DNA from: Pseudomonadota bacterium
GTDB lineage: Bacteria > Desulfobacterota > JAPLJL01
NCBI GenBank assembly: GCA_026388615.1
Contig: JAPLJL010000154.1
Span: 1-14,405 of the forward strand
Length of the DNA: 14,405 nucleotides
Direction of reading: 5' to 3'
Under the pieces are notes generated by a model. That model was not told the DNA's origin. It saw only the letters and a list, made by a program, of their open reading frames with translations, and searched no databases. Positions 1 to 8,036 of this stretch are shown here, one piece after another. Position numbers and translations under genes: made by a program. The first letter of the stretch is position 1, and every line of letters begins with the position of its first letter.

Positions 1-1
1 T

Positions 2-1561
2 GAGCGATACGCGACCAGCAAGATCCGGGAGGAAGAAGATCTGGAAAGGATAGATACCTTCGGTTTCCGGGGCGAGGCTTTGCCCAGCATTGCCCAGATT
101 TCCCGGGTAACCCTGACCAGCCGGTCGAGATCCGTAAAGACGGACCGGACCGGAAAAAACCCGGATTCGGGAGTCAGGGTGCAATTCTCGGGAGGGGAGT
201 TCCAGGGCGAAACCCGGGTACCCTCTACGGAGGGGACGGAAATCACGGTGACGGATCTGTTTTTTAACACCCCGGTCCGGAGAAAATTTCTCCGGGGAGA
301 CGAGACCGAGGGCCGTCATATATTTCAGCTGGTAACCAAAGTTGCCTTGTCCAATCCGGAAGTGGGCTTTCGTCTTTGCCTGGACGGCAAGGAAGTGATC
401 CAGGCCCCGGCGCGGAAGGATCTCAAGGAAAGAGTGGCGGATCTCCTGGGAGCAAAGGAAACCGCGCGGCTCCTGCCCGTTGATTACGAGGTTTCCGGTC
501 ATCGGGTAACCGGATTCTGCGGCGCTCCGGACCTGCAGAAGTCCAGCTCTCAATCCATCTATACCTGGGTGAACCGCCGGGTGATTACCGACCGGATTCT
601 GATCCGTTCCCTGGCCGATGGCTACGGAATGATGCTGGCGAAGGGGAAATATCCGATGGCGGTTCTTTTCCTGCAGGTTCCTCCCGGGGAGGTGGATGTG
701 AACATTCACCCGGCCAAGCTGGAAGTCCGTTTTCGGAATCCCGGACTGGTTCATCACCTGGTCAAACGAGCTGTGGAGCTGGGCCTGGGCCGGGCGTTTC
801 CGGAACCCGCGCCCGGGGGGATTTCCTTAAGCCCGGAAGACCTTTCGAAGACCGGCCGGGCGGGAGCGGTGAATCCAACCGATTTCAGCTTCAGGGAAAC
901 CGGCGTATCTTTCCCGTCCGGATCAGTCCCGCGCCCGGATTCACAGGACCTTTTCCACCGGGAAAAGCGGGGAGGATTTTTCAATTCCTTGAAAGTGATC
1001 GGCCAGCTGAAAGGAACCTATATTCTTTGCCAGTCGGAACGGGGATTGGTGATCATCGATCAGCATGCCGCCCATGAACGGATCAGCTTCGCCCGGTTGT
1101 CGGAAAACTGGTCACGGGCGGCCGGGGAACTTGAGGAACTTCTTATTCCGGTAAATCTTGAACTCAGGTACGACCAGGCCAGACTGCTTTCCCAGGTCCT
1201 GCCGGTGGCCAGGCGCCTGGGAATGGAGGTTGAGCCCCTGGGGGGAAACTCGTTCCTGGTCCGGGCGGTCAACCGCTGCCTGCTTTCCACCGGTTATGAG
1301 GCGATGCTGCAGGATATCCTGGAGGAACTTTCCCTTTTGCCGAATCCCGAGACCCTGGTGGAGGGGAAACTGGAACCGGTGATCGCCCGGATGGCATGTC
1401 ACGGTTCAGTCCAGGCCCATCGGATTCTTGACCGGGGGGAAATGGAATCCCTCCTCGAAGAACTGCAGGAGGTGGAACAGTCTCCCTTCTGCCCGCATGG
1501 ACGCCCGGTTTTTTTCGAAATTACCGAAGGCGAGCTGGAAAAAAGATTCAGGAGAACATAA
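2..1561 (+). CDS. mutL: DNA mismatch repair protein MutL (5' end missing)
   Basis: This is the GHKL-ATPase/matchmaker protein of methyl-independent mismatch repair, which links MutS recognition to strand removal. The reading frame is open from base 2, and the first visible residues (ERYATSKI, then GFRGEALPSI) are conserved ATPase motifs. The gene therefore begins upstream of the window; a TTG at base 80 is only the Leu of GFRGEAL. The transducer domain follows (NRRVITDR, DVNIHPAKLEVRF), then a Pro/Ser-rich linker, then the C-terminal dimerisation/nuclease domain. That domain shows DQHAAHERISFA (1058-1093), ACHGSVQAH (1394-1420) and CPHGRP (1490-1507). About 519 residues are visible; full proteins are about 600, so roughly 85 are missing. 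The last Glu of the DQHA(X)2E(X)4E endonuclease motif is Ala here (codon 1091-1093), while CPHGRP is intact. The gene ends in TAA. Identity is certain; nicking activity is not. Confidence 0.97.
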   Translation, partial: ERYATSKIREEEDLERIDTFGFRGEALPSIAQISRVTLTSRSRSVKTDRTGKNPDSGVRVQFSGGEFQGETRVPSTEGTEITVTDLFFNTPVRRKFLRGDETEGRHIFQLVTKVALSNPEVGFRLCLDGKEVIQAPARKDLKERVADLLGAKETARLLPVDYEVSGHRVTGFCGAPDLQKSSSQSIYTWVNRRVITDRILIRSLADGYGMMLAKGKYPMAVLFLQVPPGEVDVNIHPAKLEVRFRNPGLVHHLVKRAVELGLGRAFPEPAPGGISLSPEDLSKTGRAGAVNPTDFSFRETGVSFPSGSVPRPDSQDLFHREKRGGFFNSLKVIGQLKGTYILCQSERGLVIIDQHAAHERISFARLSENWSRAAGELEELLIPVNLELRYDQARLLSQVLPVARRLGMEVEPLGGNSFLVRAVNRCLLSTGYEAMLQDILEELSLLPNPETLVEGKLEPVIARMACHGSVQAHRILDRGEMESLLEELQEVEQSPFCPHGRPVFFEITEGELEKRFRRT

Positions 1562-1840
1562 CTTAAAATTTCTAATTTCTAATGACGAATTTCTAATCAA
1601 AAAACAACCCCAAAATGTCCAATGTCAAATTGAAAATTCAAATGTTTATCGATTACCTGTTGGAAATTAGAAATTAGTCATTTTTTATTCATTGAAGTTT
1701 GGTCATTGGGAATTGGGGTTTGGTTAGGCATTAGAAATTAGTAATTAGTCATTAGTAATTTCTTTCTTTTTTGTTATTGGTCATTGGGATTTGATTAGGG
1801 GGGAATTCGAAATTGGACATTAGAAATTTATCATCGATTT
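1562..1840. repeat. AT-rich intergenic repeat cluster between mutL and miaA
   Basis: This 279-bp gap contains no gene and is built from variants of a short AT-rich unit. The word CTAATGACGAATTTCTAAT (1579-1597) matches 9162-9180 at 18 of 19 positions. It is inverted at 1666-1682 (ATTAGAAATTAGTCATT; 16 of 17 positions complementary), so the region could fold as an imperfect long hairpin. Further units occur at 1729-1763 (CATTAGAAATTAGTAATTAG onward). The 13-mer TTGGTCATTGGGA is present twice in direct orientation, at 1699-1711 and 1777-1789. I see no convincing promoter here. Similar simple AT-rich repeats occur between genes in other bacterial genomes; their origin is unknown to me. Confidence 0.75.
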
Positions 1841-2770
1841 ATGATTAAGATAGTCGCTGTTTTAGGCGCTACCGCTGCCGGGAAAAGCTCGCTGGGCGTG
1901 GATCTGGCCCGGAGATTTACCGGGGAAATCATTGCCTGTGATTCCCGGCAGATTTATCGGGGCCTGGAAACAGGTACCGGAAAGGCCACTCCGGAAGAAA
2001 GAAAGGAAATCCGGCATCATTTGATGGATGTGATCGATCCCGATGAAAATATTAACGCCGCCTGCTATCGGGATCTGGCCCGTCAGGCAGTGCGAGAAAT
2101 CGATGGACGAGAGCATCGGGTTTTTCTCGTGGGAGGGACGGGACTTTATCTACGGGCGTTTCTGGGTTTGCTTTTCCCGGGCGGGGAGGGCAACCGGGAA
2201 ATCCGGGATCAGATTGAAGAAAAAAGAAAAAAAGAAGGAGATGGATTTCTTTACCAATGGCTTTTTCTAGTAGACCCCGAATCCGCCGCCCAGATTCACG
2301 CCCATGACATTTACCGGATCACGCGGGCGCTGGAAATATACCTGACTACCGGGTCTCCGGCTTCCCAGATGAAGAAAAAAAACTGTTTTCCCGATCCTGA
2401 CTATCAGGTTTTAAAGGTCGGCCTTCGCCGGGATCCCGTTGAACTTCTCGATCGGATTTCGGAACGGATTGAGTGGATGTACGAATCAGGATTAGAGGGC
2501 CGGACGATCGTTGATGAGGTTGAAGGTTTATTAAGGAATGACTACGATTTACGAATCAAGGCTTTTTCCACGATTGGTTACCGCGAAGCGGTTTCTTTTT
2601 TTCACGGCGAGATCAATCGCGAGGAAGCCAAAGAGAAAACCCGCCGGGCGACTTGGGGCTATGCCCGGAGGCAGATGACCTGGTTCAGAAAAGAAGCCGG
2701 GATCCGATGGTTTCATCCCCGCTTGGACGCGGGAGAAATTATTGCCCAAGTGGAAAAATTTTTAGAGTAA
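1841..2770 (+). CDS. miaA: tRNA dimethylallyltransferase MiaA
   Basis: MiaA transfers a dimethylallyl group to N6 of A37 in tRNAs that read codons starting with U, the first step of i6A/ms2i6A formation. The 309-residue length is typical. The P-loop GATAAGKSS lies at residues 9-17 and the substrate motif DSRQIY at 34-39. GTGKAT (about 45-50), HHLMDV (about 59-64) and the GGTGLYL motif near residue 98 follow, all family hallmarks. The ATG at 1841 gives an N-terminus of normal length before the P-loop, but no Shine-Dalgarno sequence precedes it: the upstream bases are AT-rich repeat sequence. It follows mutL, a common bacterial pairing. Its TAA stop is 2 bp before gspL, so the two are probably co-transcribed and translationally linked. 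Confidence 0.97.
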   Translation: MIKIVAVLGATAAGKSSLGVDLARRFTGEIIACDSRQIYRGLETGTGKATPEERKEIRHHLMDVIDPDENINAACYRDLARQAVREIDGREHRVFLVGGTGLYLRAFLGLLFPGGEGNREIRDQIEEKRKKEGDGFLYQWLFLVDPESAAQIHAHDIYRITRALEIYLTTGSPASQMKKKNCFPDPDYQVLKVGLRRDPVELLDRISERIEWMYESGLEGRTIVDEVEGLLRNDYDLRIKAFSTIGYREAVSFFHGEINREEAKEKTRRATWGYARRQMTWFRKEAGIRWFHPRLDAGEIIAQVEKFLE

Positions 2771-2772
2771 CC

Positions 2773-4347
2773 ATGGCGAAACGCAGCATCGGTCTGGATT
2801 TCGGCGGAACGGCTTTCCGGGCGGTTCTGGTGGAGGAGGGTAAGCCCGGGGCCGGTTACCGGCTGGTGGATTACCAAGAGTATATTCCTCCCGCGCTTCC
2901 GCCTGAAAATCGTCCCGATCCGACCATCAGTTATCGGGAGATAATTAAAAATCTGATCTCCCGGGAAGGCTGGCGGTCGGCTCCGATCACGATCGGATTG
3001 CCGGGGGGAGTAGTTTCGCGGAGGACTTTAAGCTTTCCCTTCCGGGAAAGAAACAAGCTCGATCCGGTGGTTCCTTTCGAACTGGAAGGATTGATTGCCG
3101 ATTCGATCGAGGACGTTATCGTCGATTATCAATTCGTGGATCAGAATGATCAGGGCTCCCGGGTGATGGCCGCGGCGGTAGCCAAACCCAAGATAGCCGA
3201 GCGTCTGCAAAGCTTGAATGCGATCGGGGTTGATCCCCGGATCCTGGATGACGAAGTAATGGCTCTTTCCAGTTTGCTGTTTTTGCTGGATCCGATCGTC
3301 CAGGAAGGCCCGGCCGCAATTCTGGAAATCGGGGCCCAGAAAACCGGACTCGTGGTTTATAACCACGGGAGGGCCGAGACGGCCCGAACCATCAGGATTG
3401 GGGGCGATCATCTGACCCAGTCCCTGGCTGCTTTCCGGGGGATCTCCTGGGAAGAGGCGGAAACCCTGAAAATAAGCGGAACGGATAAAATCCCGGCCGA
3501 GATTTGGGACCGGGCTTTCCTGCCCCTCGTCCAGGAAATCGGCTTGACCCTGGATGCCTTTCGCCGAACGCAAGGGGAGACTCCCAACGGGATTTACCTT
3601 TGCGGCCGGGGCACGATCGCCCAGGAACTATCCGGGTATCTGCAATCGCGCCTGGATCTTCCTTGCGAAAGGATTTCCCTCCAGGGTGAACTGCTGCAGA
3701 TTCCCCGGGCCTTTTCCTCGGATTTCGATTGCACGGCGGCCCAAGCTCTGGCTCTGGCCCTCCGGGGCCTTTCCCAGTCCCAGTCGGTTTCTCCAGTTAA
3801 CTTCCGGAAGGGGGAATTTACTTTCCGGAGCCGGATGGAGGAGTCCCGGGGGAAATTGATTTATTTCGGGGTCGTGGCCAGCCTGGTGATAATTCTGGGG
3901 CTGGTAAACTTTTTAATGGGATATTCCAACCTGCGCGCCGAAGATCGCAAACTCACTGATCAGATGCGCAAGGTCTTTATCACCGCTTTTCCTGAGACCA
4001 AACAACTTCCGGAAGGGTATGAATTACGGGAGATGCGGACCCGGATCCAGGCGGTCCAAGGCAGCGGGGAATTCTCCGCCAGCTCGGAAGCGGTTGTGGA
4101 TCTTTTAAAGATCATCTCGGAGCGGATTCCCCAGGACGTTAACCTGGAGATCCGGGAACTGATCTATGACCCGGAGAAAATTCGCCTCCGGGGGCGGGCC
4201 TCCAGCTTCGATACGGTGGATCGGATCAAGACCGATCTGGCCGGTTCTCCCGCCTGGTCGAGCCTCGAGGTCACGGATGCGAAAGTAAGTATTGATCAAA
4301 AAGGAGTGGACTTCACCATGGTTATCAATCTGGTGAAGAAACTCTGA
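2773..4347 (+). CDS. gspL: type II secretion protein GspL (PilM/PilN-like assembly platform protein)
   Basis: GspL is the inner-membrane protein that couples the cytoplasmic secretion ATPase GspE to the periplasmic platform. Residues 1 to about 340 form an actin-like PilM/GspL fold, with a phosphate-loop-like IGLDFGGTAFRA near the start and later the segments LEIGAQKTGLVV and YLCGRGT. A single hydrophobic helix spans about 362-382 (LIYFGVVASLVIILG). The periplasmic remainder is PilN-like, with coiled and ferredoxin-like character (SERIPQDVNLEIRELIYD). Length is 524 residues. I chose the ATG at 2773, 2 bp after the miaA stop, because it starts directly on the actin-like fold; an upstream in-frame ATG at 2653 lies inside miaA and would add 40 unrelated residues. 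gspM and gspN follow. A PilM-PilN fusion of a type IV pilus is the alternative, but the GspN neighbour favours type II secretion. Confidence 0.85.
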   Translation: MAKRSIGLDFGGTAFRAVLVEEGKPGAGYRLVDYQEYIPPALPPENRPDPTISYREIIKNLISREGWRSAPITIGLPGGVVSRRTLSFPFRERNKLDPVVPFELEGLIADSIEDVIVDYQFVDQNDQGSRVMAAAVAKPKIAERLQSLNAIGVDPRILDDEVMALSSLLFLLDPIVQEGPAAILEIGAQKTGLVVYNHGRAETARTIRIGGDHLTQSLAAFRGISWEEAETLKISGTDKIPAEIWDRAFLPLVQEIGLTLDAFRRTQGETPNGIYLCGRGTIAQELSGYLQSRLDLPCERISLQGELLQIPRAFSSDFDCTAAQALALALRGLSQSQSVSPVNFRKGEFTFRSRMEESRGKLIYFGVVASLVIILGLVNFLMGYSNLRAEDRKLTDQMRKVFITAFPETKQLPEGYELREMRTRIQAVQGSGEFSASSEAVVDLLKIISERIPQDVNLEIRELIYDPEKIRLRGRASSFDTVDRIKTDLAGSPAWSSLEVTDAKVSIDQKGVDFTMVINLVKKL

Positions 4348-4355
4348 CTAAAAAA

Positions 4356-4937
4356 ATGAAAATCCCCCTGTTTCTCAATTCCTGGAGAGAAAAAATCCGC
4401 GGTTTGAAAATGCCGGAGTTCATTGCCCGGATGACTCCGAAAGAGCGCCTGACGCTGGTGCTCGGGGTCGTGGGGGCTTTCCTGATTATTTTCGTGGGTT
4501 TTTTCATCTTCCCGATCAGCCGGGAAAAAAAGGAGCTGCGGGAGAAGATCCAGTTGAAAACCCAGGAATTGAAGGAAATGACGATTCTTTCCCAGGATTA
4601 TGGAGGCGCCCGGGCCGAAGGCGGGGCCCGGGGAGTGATCCCGGCCGATTTTTCGATTCTTTCCTACCTGGAAGAATTGGCAGATCAGTCCCAAATCCGG
4701 GAGAAAATTGAATACATGCGACCGGGCAATGTCGAAAGCAAAGGCAAGCACAAGGAAGTCAGCGTGGAGATTAAACTCAACGCGGTTTCCCTTTCCGAAC
4801 TTACCAATCTGCTCTTCCGGATCGAAAAAGGCGGCCAGACTCCCCTGATCGTCTATCGGATGATGGTGCGTTCCCGTTTCGCCAATCCCCGGGAGCTGGA
4901 CGTGACTTTGACCGTGATCGGAATCTCCCCGGGATAA
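4356..4937 (+). CDS. gspM: type II secretion protein GspM (PilO-like)
   Basis: This 193-residue bitopic protein pairs with GspL in the inner-membrane assembly platform of the type II secretion system. A short basic cytoplasmic N-terminus contains MTPKERLTL, a motif I associate with GspM. One strong membrane helix follows (about 32-54, LVLGVVGAFLIIFVG), then a charged coiled segment (ISREKKELREKIQLKTQEL). The C-terminal periplasmic PilO/GspM-like ferredoxin domain contains LSELTNLLFRIE and ends in LDVTLTVIGI. It begins 8 bp after gspL without a clear ribosome-binding site, which suggests translational coupling. Assignment rests on size, topology and position between gspL and gspN; sequence conservation in this family is low. 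Confidence 0.8.
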   Translation: MKIPLFLNSWREKIRGLKMPEFIARMTPKERLTLVLGVVGAFLIIFVGFFIFPISREKKELREKIQLKTQELKEMTILSQDYGGARAEGGARGVIPADFSILSYLEELADQSQIREKIEYMRPGNVESKGKHKEVSVEIKLNAVSLSELTNLLFRIEKGGQTPLIVYRMMVRSRFANPRELDVTLTVIGISPG

Positions 4938-4957
4938 AGAAAGAAAGTAAGGCGGTT

Positions 4958-5860
4958 TTGAAATTTAATGAACAAAGCATCATCCGGATTGTTACTAATA
5001 TTTCCTTCGGGATAGTTTGTTTCGTTCTTTTCAGTTACCTGGTTTTTCCCTACCAGAAATTAATCAACGTTTTGATCTCGCGGCTGGAGGCCAGGACTCC
5101 TTTCCAGATTCAGGTCAACAGCGCGCGTCCCTATCTTTTCCCGGGGATTTCCCTGAAGGGGATCCAGATATCCGTTCGCAGCGAAAAAGAGAAAACTTCC
5201 GAAGGGAAAAAAGAAACGGTCAATATCCCGGTCCTTAACATTGACAATCTCAAGATTCGACTCCACCTGTTTTCTTTATTGCGGGGTGGGATCGCCTTTA
5301 CGCTGGAATCCAAACTGGCCTCGGGCCAGGTTAAAATCGCCTATTTCCAGAGCCGCGACCAGTATTCCGTCCGCGGAAAATGGGAGGGGATCCTGATGGA
5401 GGGGGTTCCTTATCTGAAAAGCAAGTATGATATTTCCCTGATCGGGAATTTTTCCGGAGAAGTGGATTTAAAAGGAACTCCCGCCAATCTCCAAAAAGGG
5501 GAGGGGGCGATTCATTTCAAGATCGCCGCTGGCGGCATCCGAAACGCCACCCTGATGAAACTGATAACCCTCCCGGATATGACCTTCGATCGTTTCGAAG
5601 GGAAGCTGGTTCTCAAGGAAGGCAAGTTGGTTCTGGACAAGGTCAGGCTGGAAGGAAACGATCTCCAGGGGGAAGCCACCGGAACGATCCTGCCCCGCCG
5701 GCCGCTGGGGACCAGCATGCTTTCCGTCAATCTTAAAATCAAGCCTTCGCCCAGTATCGATACCCAGGTGGGCTTCCTGTTTAATACTCTTCTCTTCCAT
5801 AAGGATTCCCAGGGTTTCTATACCCGGGTTTTGACCGGGGTTCTCGCCAGCCCGCGCTGA
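4958..5860 (+). CDS. gspN: type II secretion system protein GspN-related
   Basis: This 300-residue protein has one N-terminal membrane anchor (about residues 9-30, IRIVTNISFGIVCFVLF) and a long beta-rich periplasmic region. It resembles the GspN-related family that follows gspL-gspM in deltaproteobacterial type II secretion operons. Supporting segments are FPGISLKGIQI near the start, the LEGNDLQGEATGTI stretch, and an AsmA-like alternation of strands throughout. The start is taken as TTG at 4958, preceded by the purine-rich AGTAAGG; no ATG gives a complete membrane anchor. It is 20 bp after gspM and is the last gene of this tight run. The exact role of GspN is poorly defined in the family and many systems lack it. 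The gsp C to K genes are not in the window. Confidence 0.72.
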   Translation: MKFNEQSIIRIVTNISFGIVCFVLFSYLVFPYQKLINVLISRLEARTPFQIQVNSARPYLFPGISLKGIQISVRSEKEKTSEGKKETVNIPVLNIDNLKIRLHLFSLLRGGIAFTLESKLASGQVKIAYFQSRDQYSVRGKWEGILMEGVPYLKSKYDISLIGNFSGEVDLKGTPANLQKGEGAIHFKIAAGGIRNATLMKLITLPDMTFDRFEGKLVLKEGKLVLDKVRLEGNDLQGEATGTILPRRPLGTSMLSVNLKIKPSPSIDTQVGFLFNTLLFHKDSQGFYTRVLTGVLASPR

Positions 5861-5969
5861 ACCAGAACCCGGATGGGCGGTCTGTATTCATTGCCATAAA
5901 ATTCCGGTTTGCTCGTTTATATCCGCAACGATTTTACTTCTTAATGATAAAACCGAGGGAGGGTGGCCC

Positions 5970-7916
5970 ATGAAAAAACTGGCGTATTTATCCGCCTGCT
6001 TGTTGGCTTCCGCTTGGCTGGCTTGTGCCGGGATACCCGGGCCAGGAAAAACTGTGAAACCGGTTTCTCCCGTGCAAAAACCGGCTTCGGTTGATGAAGG
6101 GGCGGAGGTCAAAAATACCGACGGCACCAAGGTAGAAAGAGCAACCATAAAGCCGGAAGCGGCTCCGGCCGAAACCGAAGCGGCCAAAGGGAAAACCGGC
6201 GCCGGATTGGCGGAGGAGCCGATTCCCGCCCCGGCGTCCCCCGCGCCCGCCATGCCGGCCCTGGCCAAGGAGATGGCTGCCGGTCCGGCCCGGAAAGCCA
6301 CAGGTGCGACCTTGCCGCCGTCCTCTCCCGGGATCAAGGCTGGGGCTTCGGATGATAACCGACAATTTAACTTTTACCTCGACTACCTGGGCCGGTTTCC
6401 CAACCTTAATGTTTTAAAGCTTGATGTCTCCAACCGCATCATTTTCCAGGCAGAAGACCGGGACGGCAGGTCCATTCCGAACTGTCACTTGAGTTTCCGG
6501 GATGGAAGCGGAAAAACCGTGGCCGAGCGCCGAACCTATGCCGATGGCCGGGCGATCTTTTTCCCTTCTGAGTATGCCGGGAAATTAACCCAAGGCCTCC
6601 GGGCCATCACTACCTGCGGGCAAAAAACCTTGGAACAATCTTTCGATCCCTCCGGGGTCAAAAACCTGGAAATCAAGTTCGACTTTCGGCGGGAAAGTTA
6701 TAAAAACGTTCCCCTGGATATTGCCTTTGTTTTCGATACCACCGGGAGCATGGGGGACGAGATCGCCCGGTTGAAGCAGACTATTGAAGTGATCCATTTT
6801 CAGATTACCCAGCTTTCCTCTTTGCCGGATGTTCGTTTCGGGATGGTGCTTTACCGCGACCGGGGCGATGAATACGTGACCAGGGTGATACCCTTTACTT
6901 CCCGGATGGAGGTTTTCAAACAGGCGCTGGACCAGGTCCGGGCGGACGGGGGAGGGGATGAGCCCGAAGAGGTTCAGGCTGGGCTGAAGGACGCGTTGAA
7001 AAAGCTTGAATGGCGGCCGAGCGGGATCAGACTTTTATTTCTGATCGGAGACGCGCCCCCGCACCTTGATTACGGCCAGGAGTATGTTCGGGCGGCGAAA
7101 GACGCGGAGATAGCCAAGGCGGCCCCGGTGGCTATTCCCGTGGAATACACCTATCTCCAGGCGATGAGGGATGCGGCCGGCCAGGCCATCAAAATAGTCA
7201 GCATCGGAGCCAGCGGGTTGAATAACGAAGGCGAATATGTCTTCCGCCAGCTGTCCCAATACACGATGGGGATCTTCGCCTTTCTTACCTACGGCGAGAG
7301 CGGGGAGGCGGAGGGTGGGGGTGGAACCACCTATGTCTCGCACCACACCGGCTCCAACTGGCAGGCGGAAAACCTGGACGCGATTATCGTCAAGATGGTC
7401 AAGGTCGAGCTAGCGAACCTAACCGACCAGCCGGTTTCCGAGGGAGAGGATTATTTCGAAGTTACTGCCGGCCCGGGAGCCGACCGGGATAAGGTCCTGG
7501 ACGATCTGTTCACCCAGGCGGTGAAACAACTCCTGGATTATTCCACGGTTCTGATCAGGGAAAAGACCCCCACCGTGCTGATGCCGGTTTCGGTCAAAGA
7601 CCCGGGGTTAAAAGCCGCGTCGGAGCTCCTGGAGGACAGGCTGGAACTGATTATATTCAAGCTCCCACAATTTCAGATGTTGGAGCGTAAGAATCTCCAG
7701 CAGTTAATCGGGGAAATGAGCCTGCAGCTTAATGACCTGTTCGATAACCAGAAAACCGTCGAGGTCGGGAAAATGGCCGGGGCCCAGTTAGCCTTAATGG
7801 GAAAGCTTTCCCCCGGGAAGGAAAAACTCGAGCTTTTCCTGAAACTGGTGCGGATCGAGACCGGGGAGATTATCTCGGTCACGATGGTCAAGATCGATCC
7901 CGGCCTTTTAAAGTAA
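5970..7916 (+). CDS. exported von Willebrand A domain protein with CsgG-like C-terminal domain
   Basis: This is a 648-residue envelope protein without a gene name I recognise. It starts with a signal peptide (MKKLAYLSACLLASAWLACA). It could be cut after ACA by signal peptidase I, or lipidated at the Cys of WLAC, although Trp at -3 is atypical for a lipobox. Residues about 25-125 are an Ala/Pro/Lys-rich low-complexity linker. About 140-240 look like a small beta-sandwich (DRDGRSIPNCHLSF, TYADGRAIFFP). The vWA domain begins near 246, with the metal-site motif DTTGSMGDE at 256-264, then GGGDEPEEVQAGL and LIGDAPPH; it ends around NLDAIIVKMVKVELANL. The last roughly 135 residues (FQMLERKNLQQLIGEM, VGKMAGAQLALMGKL) resemble CsgG/FlgO-type outer-membrane-associated domains. 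The ATG has a good ribosome site (GAGGGAGGG). Function is unknown; a role in surface assembly or binding is inference. Confidence 0.85.
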   Translation: MKKLAYLSACLLASAWLACAGIPGPGKTVKPVSPVQKPASVDEGAEVKNTDGTKVERATIKPEAAPAETEAAKGKTGAGLAEEPIPAPASPAPAMPALAKEMAAGPARKATGATLPPSSPGIKAGASDDNRQFNFYLDYLGRFPNLNVLKLDVSNRIIFQAEDRDGRSIPNCHLSFRDGSGKTVAERRTYADGRAIFFPSEYAGKLTQGLRAITTCGQKTLEQSFDPSGVKNLEIKFDFRRESYKNVPLDIAFVFDTTGSMGDEIARLKQTIEVIHFQITQLSSLPDVRFGMVLYRDRGDEYVTRVIPFTSRMEVFKQALDQVRADGGGDEPEEVQAGLKDALKKLEWRPSGIRLLFLIGDAPPHLDYGQEYVRAAKDAEIAKAAPVAIPVEYTYLQAMRDAAGQAIKIVSIGASGLNNEGEYVFRQLSQYTMGIFAFLTYGESGEAEGGGGTTYVSHHTGSNWQAENLDAIIVKMVKVELANLTDQPVSEGEDYFEVTAGPGADRDKVLDDLFTQAVKQLLDYSTVLIREKTPTVLMPVSVKDPGLKAASELLEDRLELIIFKLPQFQMLERKNLQQLIGEMSLQLNDLFDNQKTVEVGKMAGAQLALMGKLSPGKEKLELFLKLVRIETGEIISVTMVKIDPGLLK

Positions 7917-7930
7917 AGGACCGGAAGCGA

Positions 7931-7966
7931 TTCCCGGAGACTGCCGGGACAGATGACCTCCGGGAA
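7931..7966 (+). terminator. GC-rich hairpin after the vWA gene (possible terminator)
   Basis: TTCCCGGAG (7931-7939) and CTCCGGGAA (7958-7966) form a perfect 9-bp stem with an 18-nt loop, 14 bp after the vWA stop. An alternative shorter stem, CCCGG (7933-7937) with CCGGG (7944-7948), would compete for the same left arm. No T-tract follows, so this is not a canonical intrinsic terminator. It could be a transcript-end stabiliser or chance in GC-rich sequence. Confidence 0.3.
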
Positions 7967-7974
7967 ACAACTGT

Positions 7975-8004
7975 TTGCCCGGAACGGGAAAATAAATTTA
8001 TAAT
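7975..8004 (+). promoter_or_regulatory. predicted sigma70-type promoter upstream of pfkA
   Basis: A perfect -10 box TATAAT (7999-8004) lies 18 bp downstream of TTGCCC (7975-7980), a 4-of-6 match to the -35 consensus. Transcription would begin near 8010-8012, about 25 bases before the pfkA ATG at 8037. This fits the 120-bp gap and the hairpin just upstream, suggesting pfkA starts a new transcription unit. Confidence 0.5.
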
Positions 8005-8036
8005 GTCAAAATCAATTATCAGGAAAGGATGGAAAT

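Noticed and set aside
80..1561. A complete gene starting at TTG 80
   Set aside because: The frame is open back to base 2 and encodes conserved MutL motifs (YATSKI, GFRGEAL) across the TTG, so this is a truncated mutL and not a new start.
2653..2772. N-terminal extension of gspL from the ATG at 2653
   Set aside because: It overlaps the end of miaA, shows no family resemblance, and the ATG at 2773 begins exactly at the actin-like fold.
3028..3573. 181-codon minus-strand frame inside gspL
   Set aside because: Shadow of a well-supported gene, with no ribosome site or family resemblance.
5891..5923. Promoter before the vWA gene (TTGCCA with TATATC)
   Set aside because: The spacer is 21 bp and the -10 matches only 4 of 6, so it is not supportable as a sigma70 promoter.
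5888..6365. Overlapping minus-strand frames opposite the start of the vWA gene
   Set aside because: Ala/Gly-rich translations arise from the Ala/Pro-rich linker codons on the + strand; no independent evidence of coding.
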